From the NCBI GenBank assembly GCA_900316055.1, contig ONBK01000002.1:62001-126000 (forward strand): a stretch of 64,000 nucleotides of DNA, given 5' to 3'. Numbering within the stretch: position 1 is the first letter of the stretch; each line of letters begins with the position of its first letter. This DNA is from an uncultured Bacteroidales bacterium. Its GTDB lineage: Bacteria; Bacteroidota; Bacteroidia; Bacteroidales; P3. Position numbers and translations under genes: made by a program. The notes under the pieces are model-generated. The model was not told the DNA's origin and did not search any database. It saw only the letters and a list, made by a program, of their open reading frames with translations. Below are positions 6,943-16,200 of the stretch, piece after piece.

Positions 6943-7629
6943 ATGAAAAAAATATCATTTTTGCCGTTTTTTTTATTTGCGGCACTTTCAGTGGAATCGC
7001 AAGGCATTGATTTGCAAAAGGAAAATGTGCGAGGTAGTGTCTATGTCGAAATGCAGACGACCTATGGTAATATAGTGGTTCTGCTCTATGATGAGACCCC
7101 TTTGCACCGCGATAATTTCATAAAATTGGTTAATGAAAATGTCTATGACGGTGTCCTTTTCCATCGCGTCATCGAAGGTTTTATGATTCAAGGCGGTGAC
7201 CCGGATTCGAAGACTGCCAAACCGGGGCAGATGCTTGGCGAAGGGAGTATGGGATATAACATCGATGCCGAATTTCGACCGGGGCTTTTCCACAAACGCG
7301 GAGCTCTCGCCGCTGCTCGAGAGGGCGACGATGTCAACCCCAAGAAAGAATCTTCTTCTTGCCAGTTTTATATTGTGCAGGGGAGGACATGGAGCGACGA
7401 TGAACTCAATATGATAGGACAACGTTATAAGAAGGATTTCACGAAAGAACAGCGTGAAGCCTATCGCACCATCGGGGGTGCCCCGCACCTTGACGGCGAT
7501 TACACCGTATATGGCGAAGTGGTTGAGGGTATGGATATTGTGGATAAAATTGCAGCAGCCCGACGCGACCGTTTCGACCGTCCGTTGGACGACATCAAGA
7601 TTATCAGTGCCAAAGTGATAAAAAAGTAA
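6943..7629 (+). CDS. Cyclophilin-type peptidyl-prolyl cis-trans isomerase, exported
   Basis: 228 residues with a signal peptide (1-19), so it acts in the periplasm, where it speeds proline isomerisation during protein folding. The cyclophilin core is clear: FHRVI at 73-77 with the catalytic Arg75, GFMIQGGDP with Phe80 and Gln83, and SSSCQFYIVQ in place of the more usual GSQFFI. Near the C-terminus is VYGEVVEGMDIVDKI. It starts a co-directional run with pheS eight bases later and folB. Confidence 0.9.
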   Translation: MKKISFLPFFLFAALSVESQGIDLQKENVRGSVYVEMQTTYGNIVVLLYDETPLHRDNFIKLVNENVYDGVLFHRVIEGFMIQGGDPDSKTAKPGQMLGEGSMGYNIDAEFRPGLFHKRGALAAAREGDDVNPKKESSSCQFYIVQGRTWSDDELNMIGQRYKKDFTKEQREAYRTIGGAPHLDGDYTVYGEVVEGMDIVDKIAAARRDRFDRPLDDIKIISAKVIKK

Positions 7630-7637
7630 AATAGTAT

Positions 7638-8681
7638 ATGCTGAAAGATCTTATTTCCAAGTACATTGAAGAAATCAACGCGGCGGATATCAAGACTTTT
7701 GAGGACCGCGCCGCTGAGGTGGAAAAATTCCGCATCCGTTTTCTGGGCCGCAAAGGTGTGATGAATGAGTTGTTCGAGCAGTTCAAGGCCCTCCCCAACG
7801 AACAAAAGAAAGAAATGGGCGTTGCCCTCAACCAGCTGAAGACTGCTGCGTTGGCTAAGGTTGAAGAATTTAAGAATTTCGTCGAGGAAAGAGCCGAGGC
7901 TGAAGACCGTCACGACCTGACGATGCCGGCAGACTTCGCTCAGCGGGGCAGCCGTCATGTGCTGTCGGTGACGATGAACGAGATTGCCGAAATATTTTCC
8001 CGCATAGGCTTCACCATCGAGGAGTCGGTGGAGATAGAGGACGACTGGCATCTCTTCTCGGCGCTGAACTTTCCTCCTGATCATCCCGCGCGTGACATGC
8101 AAGATACATTCTTCGTTCAGAAGGAAGAAGGCAAGATGGATGTGGCTCTTCGTACCCACACCTCGTCTGTACAGGTGCGCGTGATGGAGACCCACAAGCC
8201 TCCTATCCGTATCATCGCACCGGGTAGAGTATTTAGGAATGAGGCTATTAGCGCGCGTGCCCATTGTATCTTCCATCAGGTTGAAGGTCTTTATGTCGAT
8301 AAGAAAGTGACCTTTGCCGACCTAAAGCAGACGCTGCTCTATTTTGCCAAGGAGATGTTCGGTCCTGAAACGCAGATTCGGTTGAGACCCAGTTATTTCC
8401 CGTTTACGGAACCGAGCGCCGAGATGGATGTCTCATGCAATATCTGTGGTGGCAAAGGGTGTAACATCTGTAAGGGCACCGGCTGGCTCGAGATTCTGGG
8501 CTGCGGTATGGTGGACCCCAACGTTCTTGATGCCTGCGGTATTGATAGTAAAGAATATACCGGTTTCGCTTTTGGTATGGGTGTGGAGCGAATGGCTATG
8601 TTGAAATATCAGATTCGTGACCTCCGCCTCTACTTTGAGAACGACCTCCGCTTCCTGCATCAGTTCGACAATATTATCTGA
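7638..8681 (+). CDS. pheS: Phenylalanyl-tRNA synthetase alpha subunit
   Basis: 347 residues, normal length. It has the N-terminal coiled-coil arm and the class II catalytic core. Motif 2 lies around APGRVFRNEAISARAHCIFH, and GFAFGMGVERMAMLKY is motif 3. A four-cysteine insert (CNICGGKGCNICKGTG, from residue 267) could bind zinc and is a feature I associate with Bacteroidota PheS. It charges tRNA-Phe together with PheT, which is not in this window. Eight bases separate it from the cyclophilin gene. Confidence 0.97.
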   Translation: MLKDLISKYIEEINAADIKTFEDRAAEVEKFRIRFLGRKGVMNELFEQFKALPNEQKKEMGVALNQLKTAALAKVEEFKNFVEERAEAEDRHDLTMPADFAQRGSRHVLSVTMNEIAEIFSRIGFTIEESVEIEDDWHLFSALNFPPDHPARDMQDTFFVQKEEGKMDVALRTHTSSVQVRVMETHKPPIRIIAPGRVFRNEAISARAHCIFHQVEGLYVDKKVTFADLKQTLLYFAKEMFGPETQIRLRPSYFPFTEPSAEMDVSCNICGGKGCNICKGTGWLEILGCGMVDPNVLDACGIDSKEYTGFAFGMGVERMAMLKYQIRDLRLYFENDLRFLHQFDNII

Positions 8682-8685
8682 TAGT

Positions 8686-9042
8686 ATGGCACTTATCACC
8701 ATCAATGACATGCGTTTTTATGCGCATCACGGCTGTTTCGAGCAGGAACGTGTCATAGGTACTCATTTCCGTGTCGACCTATCCTTCACGACCGATACTT
8801 CGAAAGCGGAAATATCTGATAACATTGTTGATACGGTTAGTTATTTAGATGTTTACCAGGTGGTGAAAGCCGAGATGATGACCCCCTCCCATCTGTTGGA
8901 ACATGTGGCCCGTAGGGTGGGGGAGAGAGTGTTGGCGGATTTTTCCGCTGTAGATACTGTTAACGTGAAAGTTAGCAAGTTGAATCCTCCGCTGGGTGGA
9001 CAGATGGATTCGGTGAGTGTCACCCTCGATTTGGCACGTTAG
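8686..9042 (+). CDS. folB: Dihydroneopterin aldolase
   Basis: 118 residues, the standard length. It starts MALITINDMRFYAHHGCFEQ, with the conserved FYAHHG motif containing the tyrosine and substrate-binding residues. EVESR-like features are replaced by SKLNPPLGGQMDSVSVTL at the C-terminus, again typical. It acts in folate synthesis, cleaving dihydroneopterin to hydroxymethyl-dihydropterin and glycolaldehyde. The ATG at 8686 lies four bases after the pheS stop, which suggests coupling. The 3' end overlaps the convergent radC gene by four bases. Confidence 0.93.
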   Translation: MALITINDMRFYAHHGCFEQERVIGTHFRVDLSFTTDTSKAEISDNIVDTVSYLDVYQVVKAEMMTPSHLLEHVARRVGERVLADFSAVDTVNVKVSKLNPPLGGQMDSVSVTLDLAR

Positions 9043-9752
9043 ACCAAGCCATTGTCGTGGAGACTGAAATAGTCGGCTTTCCCTGAGGGTGTGATGCCGA
9101 CGATAATATGCTCCAATAATTTGATATCAAGAATTTTACCTGCCTCAAATATGAGGTGGGTAATTCTTTTGTCTTCCAGACTGACCCTGAGTGATCCGGA
9201 GGGATGATTGTGTGCCACCATAAGGTTGACTGCTTTGCATTCGATAGCACCACGGAAGATAACACGCATGTCTACAGATACATTCGTCTGTCCGCCCATG
9301 GAGATGCGCTGCCGTCCAAGCACCTTGTTACGGTTACTGAGGTAGACGGCCCAGAACTCTTCATGGTCGAGGTCGGCCAAAAGAGGTGTCATGTAGTTGA
9401 ATAAATCTGTACTGTTGCTGATTATCAGTTCTTTGTTTTTTGAAATCTCGCCCTGCATACGCCATCCAAGTTCAAGGGCCGCCATGAGGGTGGCAGCTTT
9501 GGCGGCCCCCAGTCCCTTGATAGAACTTAACTGGTTGAATTCTAACTGTGAAAGGGCTGTGAGGCTGTTGCCGGTAAGCGCAAGGACCTCCTTGGCTACT
9601 TCGACCACGCTTTTTCCGGGAATTCCGCTGTGTAGCAGGATGGCTATCAACTCGGCATTGGTGAGTTCTTTCTTACCTTTCGAAAGCATTTTTTCACGAG
9701 GTTTGTCCTCGTCGGCCCACTCTTTGAGTGTTAGCGAAAAATATTCGTCCAT
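9039..9752 (-). CDS. radC: RadC family (JAMM/MPN) protein
   Basis: 237 residues. The N-terminal UPF0758 segment includes a helix-hairpin-helix-like region (about 66-95, LSSIKGLGAAKAATLMAALE), followed by the MPN domain. The JAMM zinc motif is complete: Glu131/132, His181 and His183 in HNHPSG, and Asp194. The family was once thought to act in DNA repair; a metalloprotease or nuclease-accessory role is possible but unproven. The gene is monocistronic, with its own promoter at 9781-9788. Confidence 0.92.
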   Translation of the reverse strand: MDEYFSLTLKEWADEDKPREKMLSKGKKELTNAELIAILLHSGIPGKSVVEVAKEVLALTGNSLTALSQLEFNQLSSIKGLGAAKAATLMAALELGWRMQGEISKNKELIISNSTDLFNYMTPLLADLDHEEFWAVYLSNRNKVLGRQRISMGGQTNVSVDMRVIFRGAIECKAVNLMVAHNHPSGSLRVSLEDKRITHLIFEAGKILDIKLLEHIIVGITPSGKADYFSLHDNGLV

Positions 9753-9780
9753 ATCTCTCTGTTATTCTATAAATTTTGTG

Positions 9781-9788
9781 CAAAGATA
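9781..9788 (-). promoter_or_regulatory. -7 promoter box (TATCTTTG) of radC
   Basis: Exact match on the minus strand, 28 bases before the ATG at 9752. Confidence 0.6.
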
Positions 9789-9831
9789 CATGTTTTTTTT
9801 TGATTTTGTTTGCTATGTCAATATTTTTTGT

Positions 9832-9839
9832 TATTTTTG
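9832..9839 (+). promoter_or_regulatory. -7 promoter box (TATTTTTG) of the secDF run
   Basis: Exact TAnnTTTG match 46 bases before the secDF ATG. It is the only clear promoter seen for the co-directional run from 9.9 to 24.1 kb. Confidence 0.6.
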
Positions 9840-9885
9840 CATGTTCAAAAGAATATAATAAAAAACATAAATTTATATATAAAGT

Positions 9886-12840
9886 ATGCAGAATAAAGGA
9901 CTTATCAAATTCTTGACTTGGACTTTCGGCCTCGCTTGTTTGTTCCAATTGTCATTTACGGTTGTGACAAGCGTGGTGGAAAGCAAAGCAAAAACTCATG
10001 CAGAAACCTATGCTAACAGTAAAACTGCACAGAATGAAATTCAGAGCCTACAGCAGGCTGGTAGCAAGTTGACCGTGGAGGAAATCAGAGACTCCATCGT
10101 GAAATCCGAAGAGGCCAAATACCTCAACGACAAGGCCAACAAGAATGTCTACTTGGGCTACACCTACCGCGAGTGCCAGTCCCGCGAAATTAACCTGGGT
10201 CTTGACCTGAAGGGCGGTATGAACGTGATGCTCGAAGTCTCCACTTCCGATGTGGTGCGCGCTCTGGCCAACAACCCCAACGACCCTCTCGTGAACAGCG
10301 CTATTGATTCCGCCCTCAAGGCTCAAAAGCGTTCGACCAACACTGACTTTGTTACGCTGTTCGAAGAGGAAATTGTCAAACTTGACAAGAATGTTTCTCT
10401 CTACCAGAAGTTCGGTAGCGGTGACTTGCGCGACAAGATTCAGCCCAACGCTTCCAATAAAGAGGTTGTTGACGCTATCAGAAAAGAGACCTCCGAAGCC
10501 TATGAGCGCACTTATCAGATTATCAGCCGTCGTATCGACCGCTTCGGTGTTGCTCAGCCCACCATCCAGAAACTCCCCGCTTCCGAGCGTATCCTCGTGG
10601 AGCTCCCCGGTGTGAAAGATCAGGACCGCGTTCGCAAACTCCTCAGAGGTACTGCTCAGCTCGAATTCTGGCTGACCTATGAAAGCAAGGATGCCAAAGT
10701 CTTCCTCGATGACATCAATGAGTTCTCCGATATGGGACAGACGGTCGACAGCACCGATAGTGTCGAGGTTACTTCCGTGTCCAACGGCGTGAAGCTGTAT
10801 GACAAACTCAGTGTCTACGCCTCCTCTGGTGCCGTTGCCGGTATGGCAAGACTGGCCGATACCTCCAGCATCAACTACATCCTTCGTGAAGCTGCCAAAA
10901 AGAACGTTTATGACTCCAAGCGTGAGGTGAAGTTCATGTGGGGTAACAAACCCGACACCGCCGACTTCATTGCCCTCTATGCTATCGAGGTGACAACGAA
11001 AGATGGCTCTCCGCTGCTCGACGGTGGTTGCATCACCGACGCTTCTCACGATGTGGGAAACCAAGGCAACGAGGTGAACATGAAAATGAATAGTACGGGT
11101 GCGCGCGAATGGAAGCGTATCACTGGTGAGAATGTGGGACGCTGCATCGCTATTGTGCTCGACGATCAGGTTTACTCCGCTCCTAATGTCAACGGCGAAA
11201 TCGCTGGTGGTCGTTCGCAGATTACCGGCCGCTTCACTATCGAAGAGGCTCAGGACCTTGCCAATGTGCTCAAGTCCGGTAAGCTTCCTGCTCCCGCCCG
11301 CATCGTTTCCGACACCGTCGTCGGTCCTTCGCTGGGTCAGGAGTCCATCCACAACGGTCTTATCTCGTTCATCCTTGCTTTCATCGTGGTGCTCATCTAC
11401 ATGGTGGTCTTCTACAACCGTGCCGGTTGGGTCTCGGTGATTGCTCTTATTACTAATATATTCCTTCTTATGGGTGTTCTCGCCGCCCTCGGCGCTGTGC
11501 TCACCCTCCCCGGTATCGCAGGTATCGTGCTTACCATGGCAATGGCTGTTGATGGTAACGTGATTATCTATGAGCGTATCAAGGAAGAACTTCGTGCCGG
11601 CTCCAGTGTGGCCAACGCTGTCCAGAATGGTTTCAAGAACGCCTACTCCGCCATCATCGATGGTCAGGTGACCACCTTCCTCCTGGGTCTCGTGCTTATC
11701 ATGTTCGGTTCCGGTGCCGTCCAGGGCTTTGCAGTCACCCTCTGCATCGGTATCGCTACCTCTCTCTTCACCTCCATCTTCATCACCCGTCTGATTATTG
11801 ACTCTGCCGTCGAGAACAATCGTCGCAAGATGAACTTCTCCTTCTCCTTCTCTGAGAACTTCCTGCGTAATGTCCACTTCGACTTCCTTGGCAAACGTAA
11901 AATGTTCTATGCCATCGCCGCCATCGCTATCGTGGTCTGTGTCGGCAGCTTTGCCCTCCGTGGTCTGAGCTTCGGTATTGACTTCACTGGAGGTCGTACC
12001 TATGTGGTTCGCTTCGATAAGCCCGTCGACGAGGAGGCTGTCCGCGCCTCTATGGCCAAGCAGTTCCCCGAAGCTCCCGAGGTGAAAGTCTATGGCAGCA
12101 GCAACCAATTGAAGATTACCACCAAGTATCGTGCTGACGAAGAAGGTGAGAATGTGAGCGCCGATGTCCTCATGAAACTGTATGATGGTTCGAAGGACTT
12201 CTTCAGAACCCCCATCGATACCAATGAGTTCAAACCCAGTTCGTCGGATGAGACCATCAAACGCGGCGTCCTTCAGGCCGACCAGTTCGGCAAGGGTGTT
12301 GCCCACGACAATTTGGTTCACTCCATCTGGGCCCTCATCGGCGGTTTGATTGTGATGTTCGTCTACATTGGACTCCGTTTCCGCAGCTGGCGCTTCGGTA
12401 TCGGTTCTGTCACTGCTCTGGCTCACGATACCATCCTGGTTATCGGTATCTTCTCGTTGCTCTACGGCCTGCTGCCGTTCAACCTCGAGGTCGACCAGTA
12501 CTTTGTATCTGCCGTGTTGACGGTGATTGGTTACTCCATCAACGCCACTGTGGTTATCTTCGACCGTGTCCGCGAGTATCGTAAGCTCTATCCGAAGCGT
12601 GACTTGATTACTCACATGAACGATGCCATCAACTCCACTCTCGCCCGTACGGTCAACACCTCTGGCACCACTTTCGTCACCCTGCTGATGATGTTTATCT
12701 TCGGCGGTGAGGTAATCCGCGGATTCATCTTCGCGCTCCTCGTTGGTGTCGTCGTCGGTGTCTTCTCCTCGCTCTGTATCGCCTGCGCCGTGGTCTATGA
12801 GATTTCGCGCAAGCAGCAAGTCAAAGAGTTGGAGAAATAG
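9886..12840 (+). CDS. secDF: Protein translocase subunit SecDF (fusion)
   Basis: 984 residues: SecD and SecF joined in one chain, as usual in Bacteroidota. The first membrane span is at about 7-26. The SecD periplasmic region carries LGLDLKGGMNVMLEV and ends at a block of spans at about 485-650. The SecF part begins with a span near 680 followed by GIDFTGGRTYVVRF, and a second membrane block lies near 805-975. It uses the proton gradient to help pull proteins through SecYEG. Position just upstream of a receptor and two large exported proteins fits a window rich in secretion genes. Confidence 0.96.
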   Translation: MQNKGLIKFLTWTFGLACLFQLSFTVVTSVVESKAKTHAETYANSKTAQNEIQSLQQAGSKLTVEEIRDSIVKSEEAKYLNDKANKNVYLGYTYRECQSREINLGLDLKGGMNVMLEVSTSDVVRALANNPNDPLVNSAIDSALKAQKRSTNTDFVTLFEEEIVKLDKNVSLYQKFGSGDLRDKIQPNASNKEVVDAIRKETSEAYERTYQIISRRIDRFGVAQPTIQKLPASERILVELPGVKDQDRVRKLLRGTAQLEFWLTYESKDAKVFLDDINEFSDMGQTVDSTDSVEVTSVSNGVKLYDKLSVYASSGAVAGMARLADTSSINYILREAAKKNVYDSKREVKFMWGNKPDTADFIALYAIEVTTKDGSPLLDGGCITDASHDVGNQGNEVNMKMNSTGAREWKRITGENVGRCIAIVLDDQVYSAPNVNGEIAGGRSQITGRFTIEEAQDLANVLKSGKLPAPARIVSDTVVGPSLGQESIHNGLISFILAFIVVLIYMVVFYNRAGWVSVIALITNIFLLMGVLAALGAVLTLPGIAGIVLTMAMAVDGNVIIYERIKEELRAGSSVANAVQNGFKNAYSAIIDGQVTTFLLGLVLIMFGSGAVQGFAVTLCIGIATSLFTSIFITRLIIDSAVENNRRKMNFSFSFSENFLRNVHFDFLGKRKMFYAIAAIAIVVCVGSFALRGLSFGIDFTGGRTYVVRFDKPVDEEAVRASMAKQFPEAPEVKVYGSSNQLKITTKYRADEEGENVSADVLMKLYDGSKDFFRTPIDTNEFKPSSSDETIKRGVLQADQFGKGVAHDNLVHSIWALIGGLIVMFVYIGLRFRSWRFGIGSVTALAHDTILVIGIFSLLYGLLPFNLEVDQYFVSAVLTVIGYSINATVVIFDRVREYRKLYPKRDLITHMNDAINSTLARTVNTSGTTFVTLLMMFIFGGEVIRGFIFALLVGVVVGVFSSLCIACAVVYEISRKQQVKELEK

Positions 12841-12857
12841 TTTGTGAAAGATATAAT

Positions 12858-12873
12858 ATATTGTATACAATAT
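12858..12873. promoter_or_regulatory. 16-base perfect palindrome between secDF and the next gene
   Basis: ATATTGTATACAATAT is a perfect palindrome centred in the 50-base AT-rich gap between the secDF stop and the ATG at 12891. It could be an operator or a weak RNA stem; no T run follows, so it is not a standard terminator. Confidence 0.35.
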
Positions 12874-12890
12874 TATAATAGGTAACGAAA

Positions 12891-13253
12891 ATGAGCATCG
12901 GCACTATATTGCTACTCGTACTCTTCTTGGGCATCTCCTTCGCTTCAAAGGCGAAGAAGGCCCTAGAAGAGCAGGGTGTTCCTCAGGGCCATCCTGCTCA
13001 TCCGGGTCAGGATGCTGTGGATGTCGATACTCCCGAAGAGGAAGAATCTTCCTACTTTACCTATGAGTCAGATGCTGAGGAAATAGCCAGAACGCACAAA
13101 GCCCCCAAGGCTCAGCGTCAAGCCCCTGCGACAGTCGTGGCTCCCGTTGCCGAACCTGTGGTACGTCCGCAGTTTGACCTCCGGCAGGCGGTCATCGGCC
13201 AAGTGATATTGAACAATAGATATTTGGATGAAATTAATCAATATAATCAATAA
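12891..13253 (+). CDS. Small single-span membrane protein with conserved C-terminal motif, function unknown
   Basis: 120 residues. An N-terminal hydrophobic segment (about 3-19) is followed by an acidic, proline- and alanine-rich linker. The short C-terminal block is FDLRQAVIGQVILNNRY, a motif I recognise from many Bacteroidales proteins of unknown function located near secretion or cell-division genes. The conserved end suggests a docking peptide for a cytoplasmic partner. It lies between secDF and the TonB receptor gene, with 17 bases to the latter. Confidence 0.65.
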   Translation: MSIGTILLLVLFLGISFASKAKKALEEQGVPQGHPAHPGQDAVDVDTPEEEESSYFTYESDAEEIARTHKAPKAQRQAPATVVAPVAEPVVRPQFDLRQAVIGQVILNNRYLDEINQYNQ

Positions 13254-13270
13254 TTTAACATGTAAACGCA

Positions 13271-16200
13271 ATGAGAATGTTTAGAAAAGTACTATTGACA
13301 TTCGGACTCTTGCTGATGGCGGAAATGGTCGCCCTGGCTCAAGGAACGCTGAAGGGTACCATCACCGACTCGAAAACGGGGGAGACCATTCCCTTCGTTA
13401 ACGTTATCGTCAAGCAAGACGGCAAACAGGTGCATGGCGGTGCTACCGACTTCGATGGTATCTACACCATCAAGCCTCTTAATGTGGGCAAGTACGACAT
13501 TGAGGTGTCCGCAACGGGTTATGGCCGCTACATGAAGACTGGTGTCAACGTGAAGGCTTCCGGTTTCACGGTTGTCGACATCCAGCTGAACCCCACAGCC
13601 ACCAACCTCGAGGAAATCGTCATCGAGGCCGAGAAGGTGCCTATCATTGAGATTGGCTCCCCGGAGAATGGCCAGCGCATCAACAGCGATGACATCAAGC
13701 ACATGCCGGGTAACTCTGTCGACGCTATCGTCGCCGCCGTCGGCGGTATGGGCTATAGCGACGGTGGTACCAGTACCGCTCGTGGTGAGGGTAACATGGT
13801 AACCATGCAGGGTAATGTCCGCAAACGTACTGGTATCAATGTGCCGAAGGATGCTATCGCTGAGATTCAGGTCATCCTTGGTGGTACCCCCGCCAGTATC
13901 GGTGAGGCTATCGGTGGTACGCAGATTATCACCCTCAAACCCCCGACCAGCCAGTTTATGGGTATGGTCCGCTGGGAGGGCTATCTCGACTACCGTCTTT
14001 ACAACACCTTGGTGGTCTACCTCACCGGCCCTGTCTATAAACAGAAAATTAAAGATGAGAACGGCAACGTCACGGGCGACCGTACCTTGGTGGGCTTCCG
14101 CTTCACCGGTCAGGCCGCTTACGAGAACTCCCCGTTCTACCGAGTGAAAGGATATCGTTATCAAATTGTCAATGATGATCTTGTCCGTTATTTTGAGAGT
14201 AAACCCCTGTCGTATAATCCTCTCACCGGTGCTATCAACTATACTGCTGAGACCGAGTTGCGCAAGGAGTCGTTCCATGAAATCACGCGTTTGACTTCGA
14301 GCGACTTCACCTCGTCCAGCCGTGTTCCCGACCTGCAGTACTATTCCGTTGCTATGGAAGGTGCTCTTGACTTCCGCTTCTCGGAGTACACCAGCCTCGT
14401 GCTTACCGGCGAGTTCAGTGCTGCCCATAACCCCAGCGCTTCCATCTCCCCGCTGAACATGCCCCTCTCGGGTTCCACCGTCAGCGAGTCGATGAATATG
14501 GTTCTTACCGTTGACTTCACCCAGCGCTTCAAAGATGCTGAGGTCTCCAACGAGGATGAGGCAAAGGCTTCCTCGCCCATCAAGAACGTGATGTACAACA
14601 TCACTGGTATGGTCAACCGTTCCACTGCCAAGCAGTACAATGAGAACTACGGCAGCAGCCTCGACGATGTGTTCAAATATGGTTACATCGGTAAGTTTAT
14701 CACCGAGAAGATTCCCAGCTATGAGAGCAAACTTATCGACTATCGTGGCAACCAGCGTTGGGCTTATGTCCAGAACAACTGGTACGACAAAGTGACCTAT
14801 GTTCCCGGAAGTGGCATCTACAATCCCGTTCTGGCCAACTACAACGAATTGCTCTTCAACCATGATTACAACATAGAGCATTTCGGTACCGACGAGTTCG
14901 AAGCCATCCGTCCCTACCTTACCACGATGGACTATGTCCGTGCTTATAAAGGCTTGTTCAATGGTGACGGTCCCACGCCCATCTATGGTCTTATCACCAA
15001 TGTCGGTGTTCAGGGCAGCACTTATGCAGCCAGCCAGAATGACTACCTCTACTTGCAGGCCAAGGCCTCGGCCGACATTCTGGGTCATGAAATTGAAATC
15101 GGTATCCAGTACGACCAGATGTGGAACTCTTACTATCAACTCTCCGCATCTTATCTGTGGACTCTCATGCGTAACAACGCTAACGTCCATATCTCTCAGA
15201 TGGATATCGATAATCCTATTTACGAAATCCGTGGTTCCCAGCTCTATGTCAACTACAACCGCAAACTCAATGAGTCTCAGCAGACCTACTTTGACAGAGC
15301 CTTCCGTGACTATCTGATTTCCTCTGGTGCCACCAATACCGACGGTAGTCCCATCGACAACCTCACTTGGATTGACATCGACCGTTACATGCCCGAAGAC
15401 TATGTCAACGCCGGCGGTCTCAGCATGTTCTCCACCGACGAACTCTTCAATAGTGGTAACTCCGCCGTCACCTTCTATGGTTTCGATCATACAGGTGAAA
15501 AATACGATGGTGCCAACTGGAGTCTCGACAAGTTCTTCAATCCCAGCGATGGCAAGTATCGTTACCTTCCTGCCTTCTCGCCCATCTATGCCGCAGGCTA
15601 TATCCAGGATAAGTTCTTCTTCCAAGACCTTATTTTCAACGTCGGTGTCCGTGTCGACTACTTCAACGGCAACCAGTACGTGATGAAAGACCCCTACCTG
15701 CTGTATGAGAGTTACACTGTCGCTGACCTGCGCAGCAACCCCGGCCTCATTAGTGGTGGCGGTCAGTATCTCAACAACGCTGGCGACGACTGGGTGCCCT
15801 ATGTCAACCAGACCCCCACTGTGGGTGACAATGGAACCATTTCCAACACCGGTAGTATCAAGATTGTTGGTTACCGCGACCAATCCGGTAAATGGTACAA
15901 TGCCGACGGCGTCGAGGTGGCCAGCCCGAGTGCTGTCAATGGTAATACCGGTAAACCTATTCCTTATTATACTTCCAATGGTGTCAACGCCATCAACAAC
16001 CGTATCGTTGGTACCGAAGCTTTCGAGCGCTACACTCCCCAGATTGTGGCCATGCCTCGTATCGCTTTCTCCTTCCCCGTGGGTGAGAAATCGCAGTTCA
16101 AGGCCAGTTACGACATTATCGCTCGTCGCCCCTCCAGTGGTTGGGAGGCTGAGTACACCAAATACCTCTTCATGTCTCAGATTTCAAGTATCAACAACCC

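Noticed and set aside
10048..12870. A 940-codon open frame on the strand opposite secDF
   Set aside because: It is an antisense shadow caused by biased codon use in a highly expressed gene; the predicted product is a low-complexity mix of Asp, Gly, His and Val without any domain.
13292..15883. An 863-codon open frame opposite the TonB-dependent receptor gene
   Set aside because: Same cause as above; the plus-strand frame has a signal peptide, recognised domains and a proper C-terminus.
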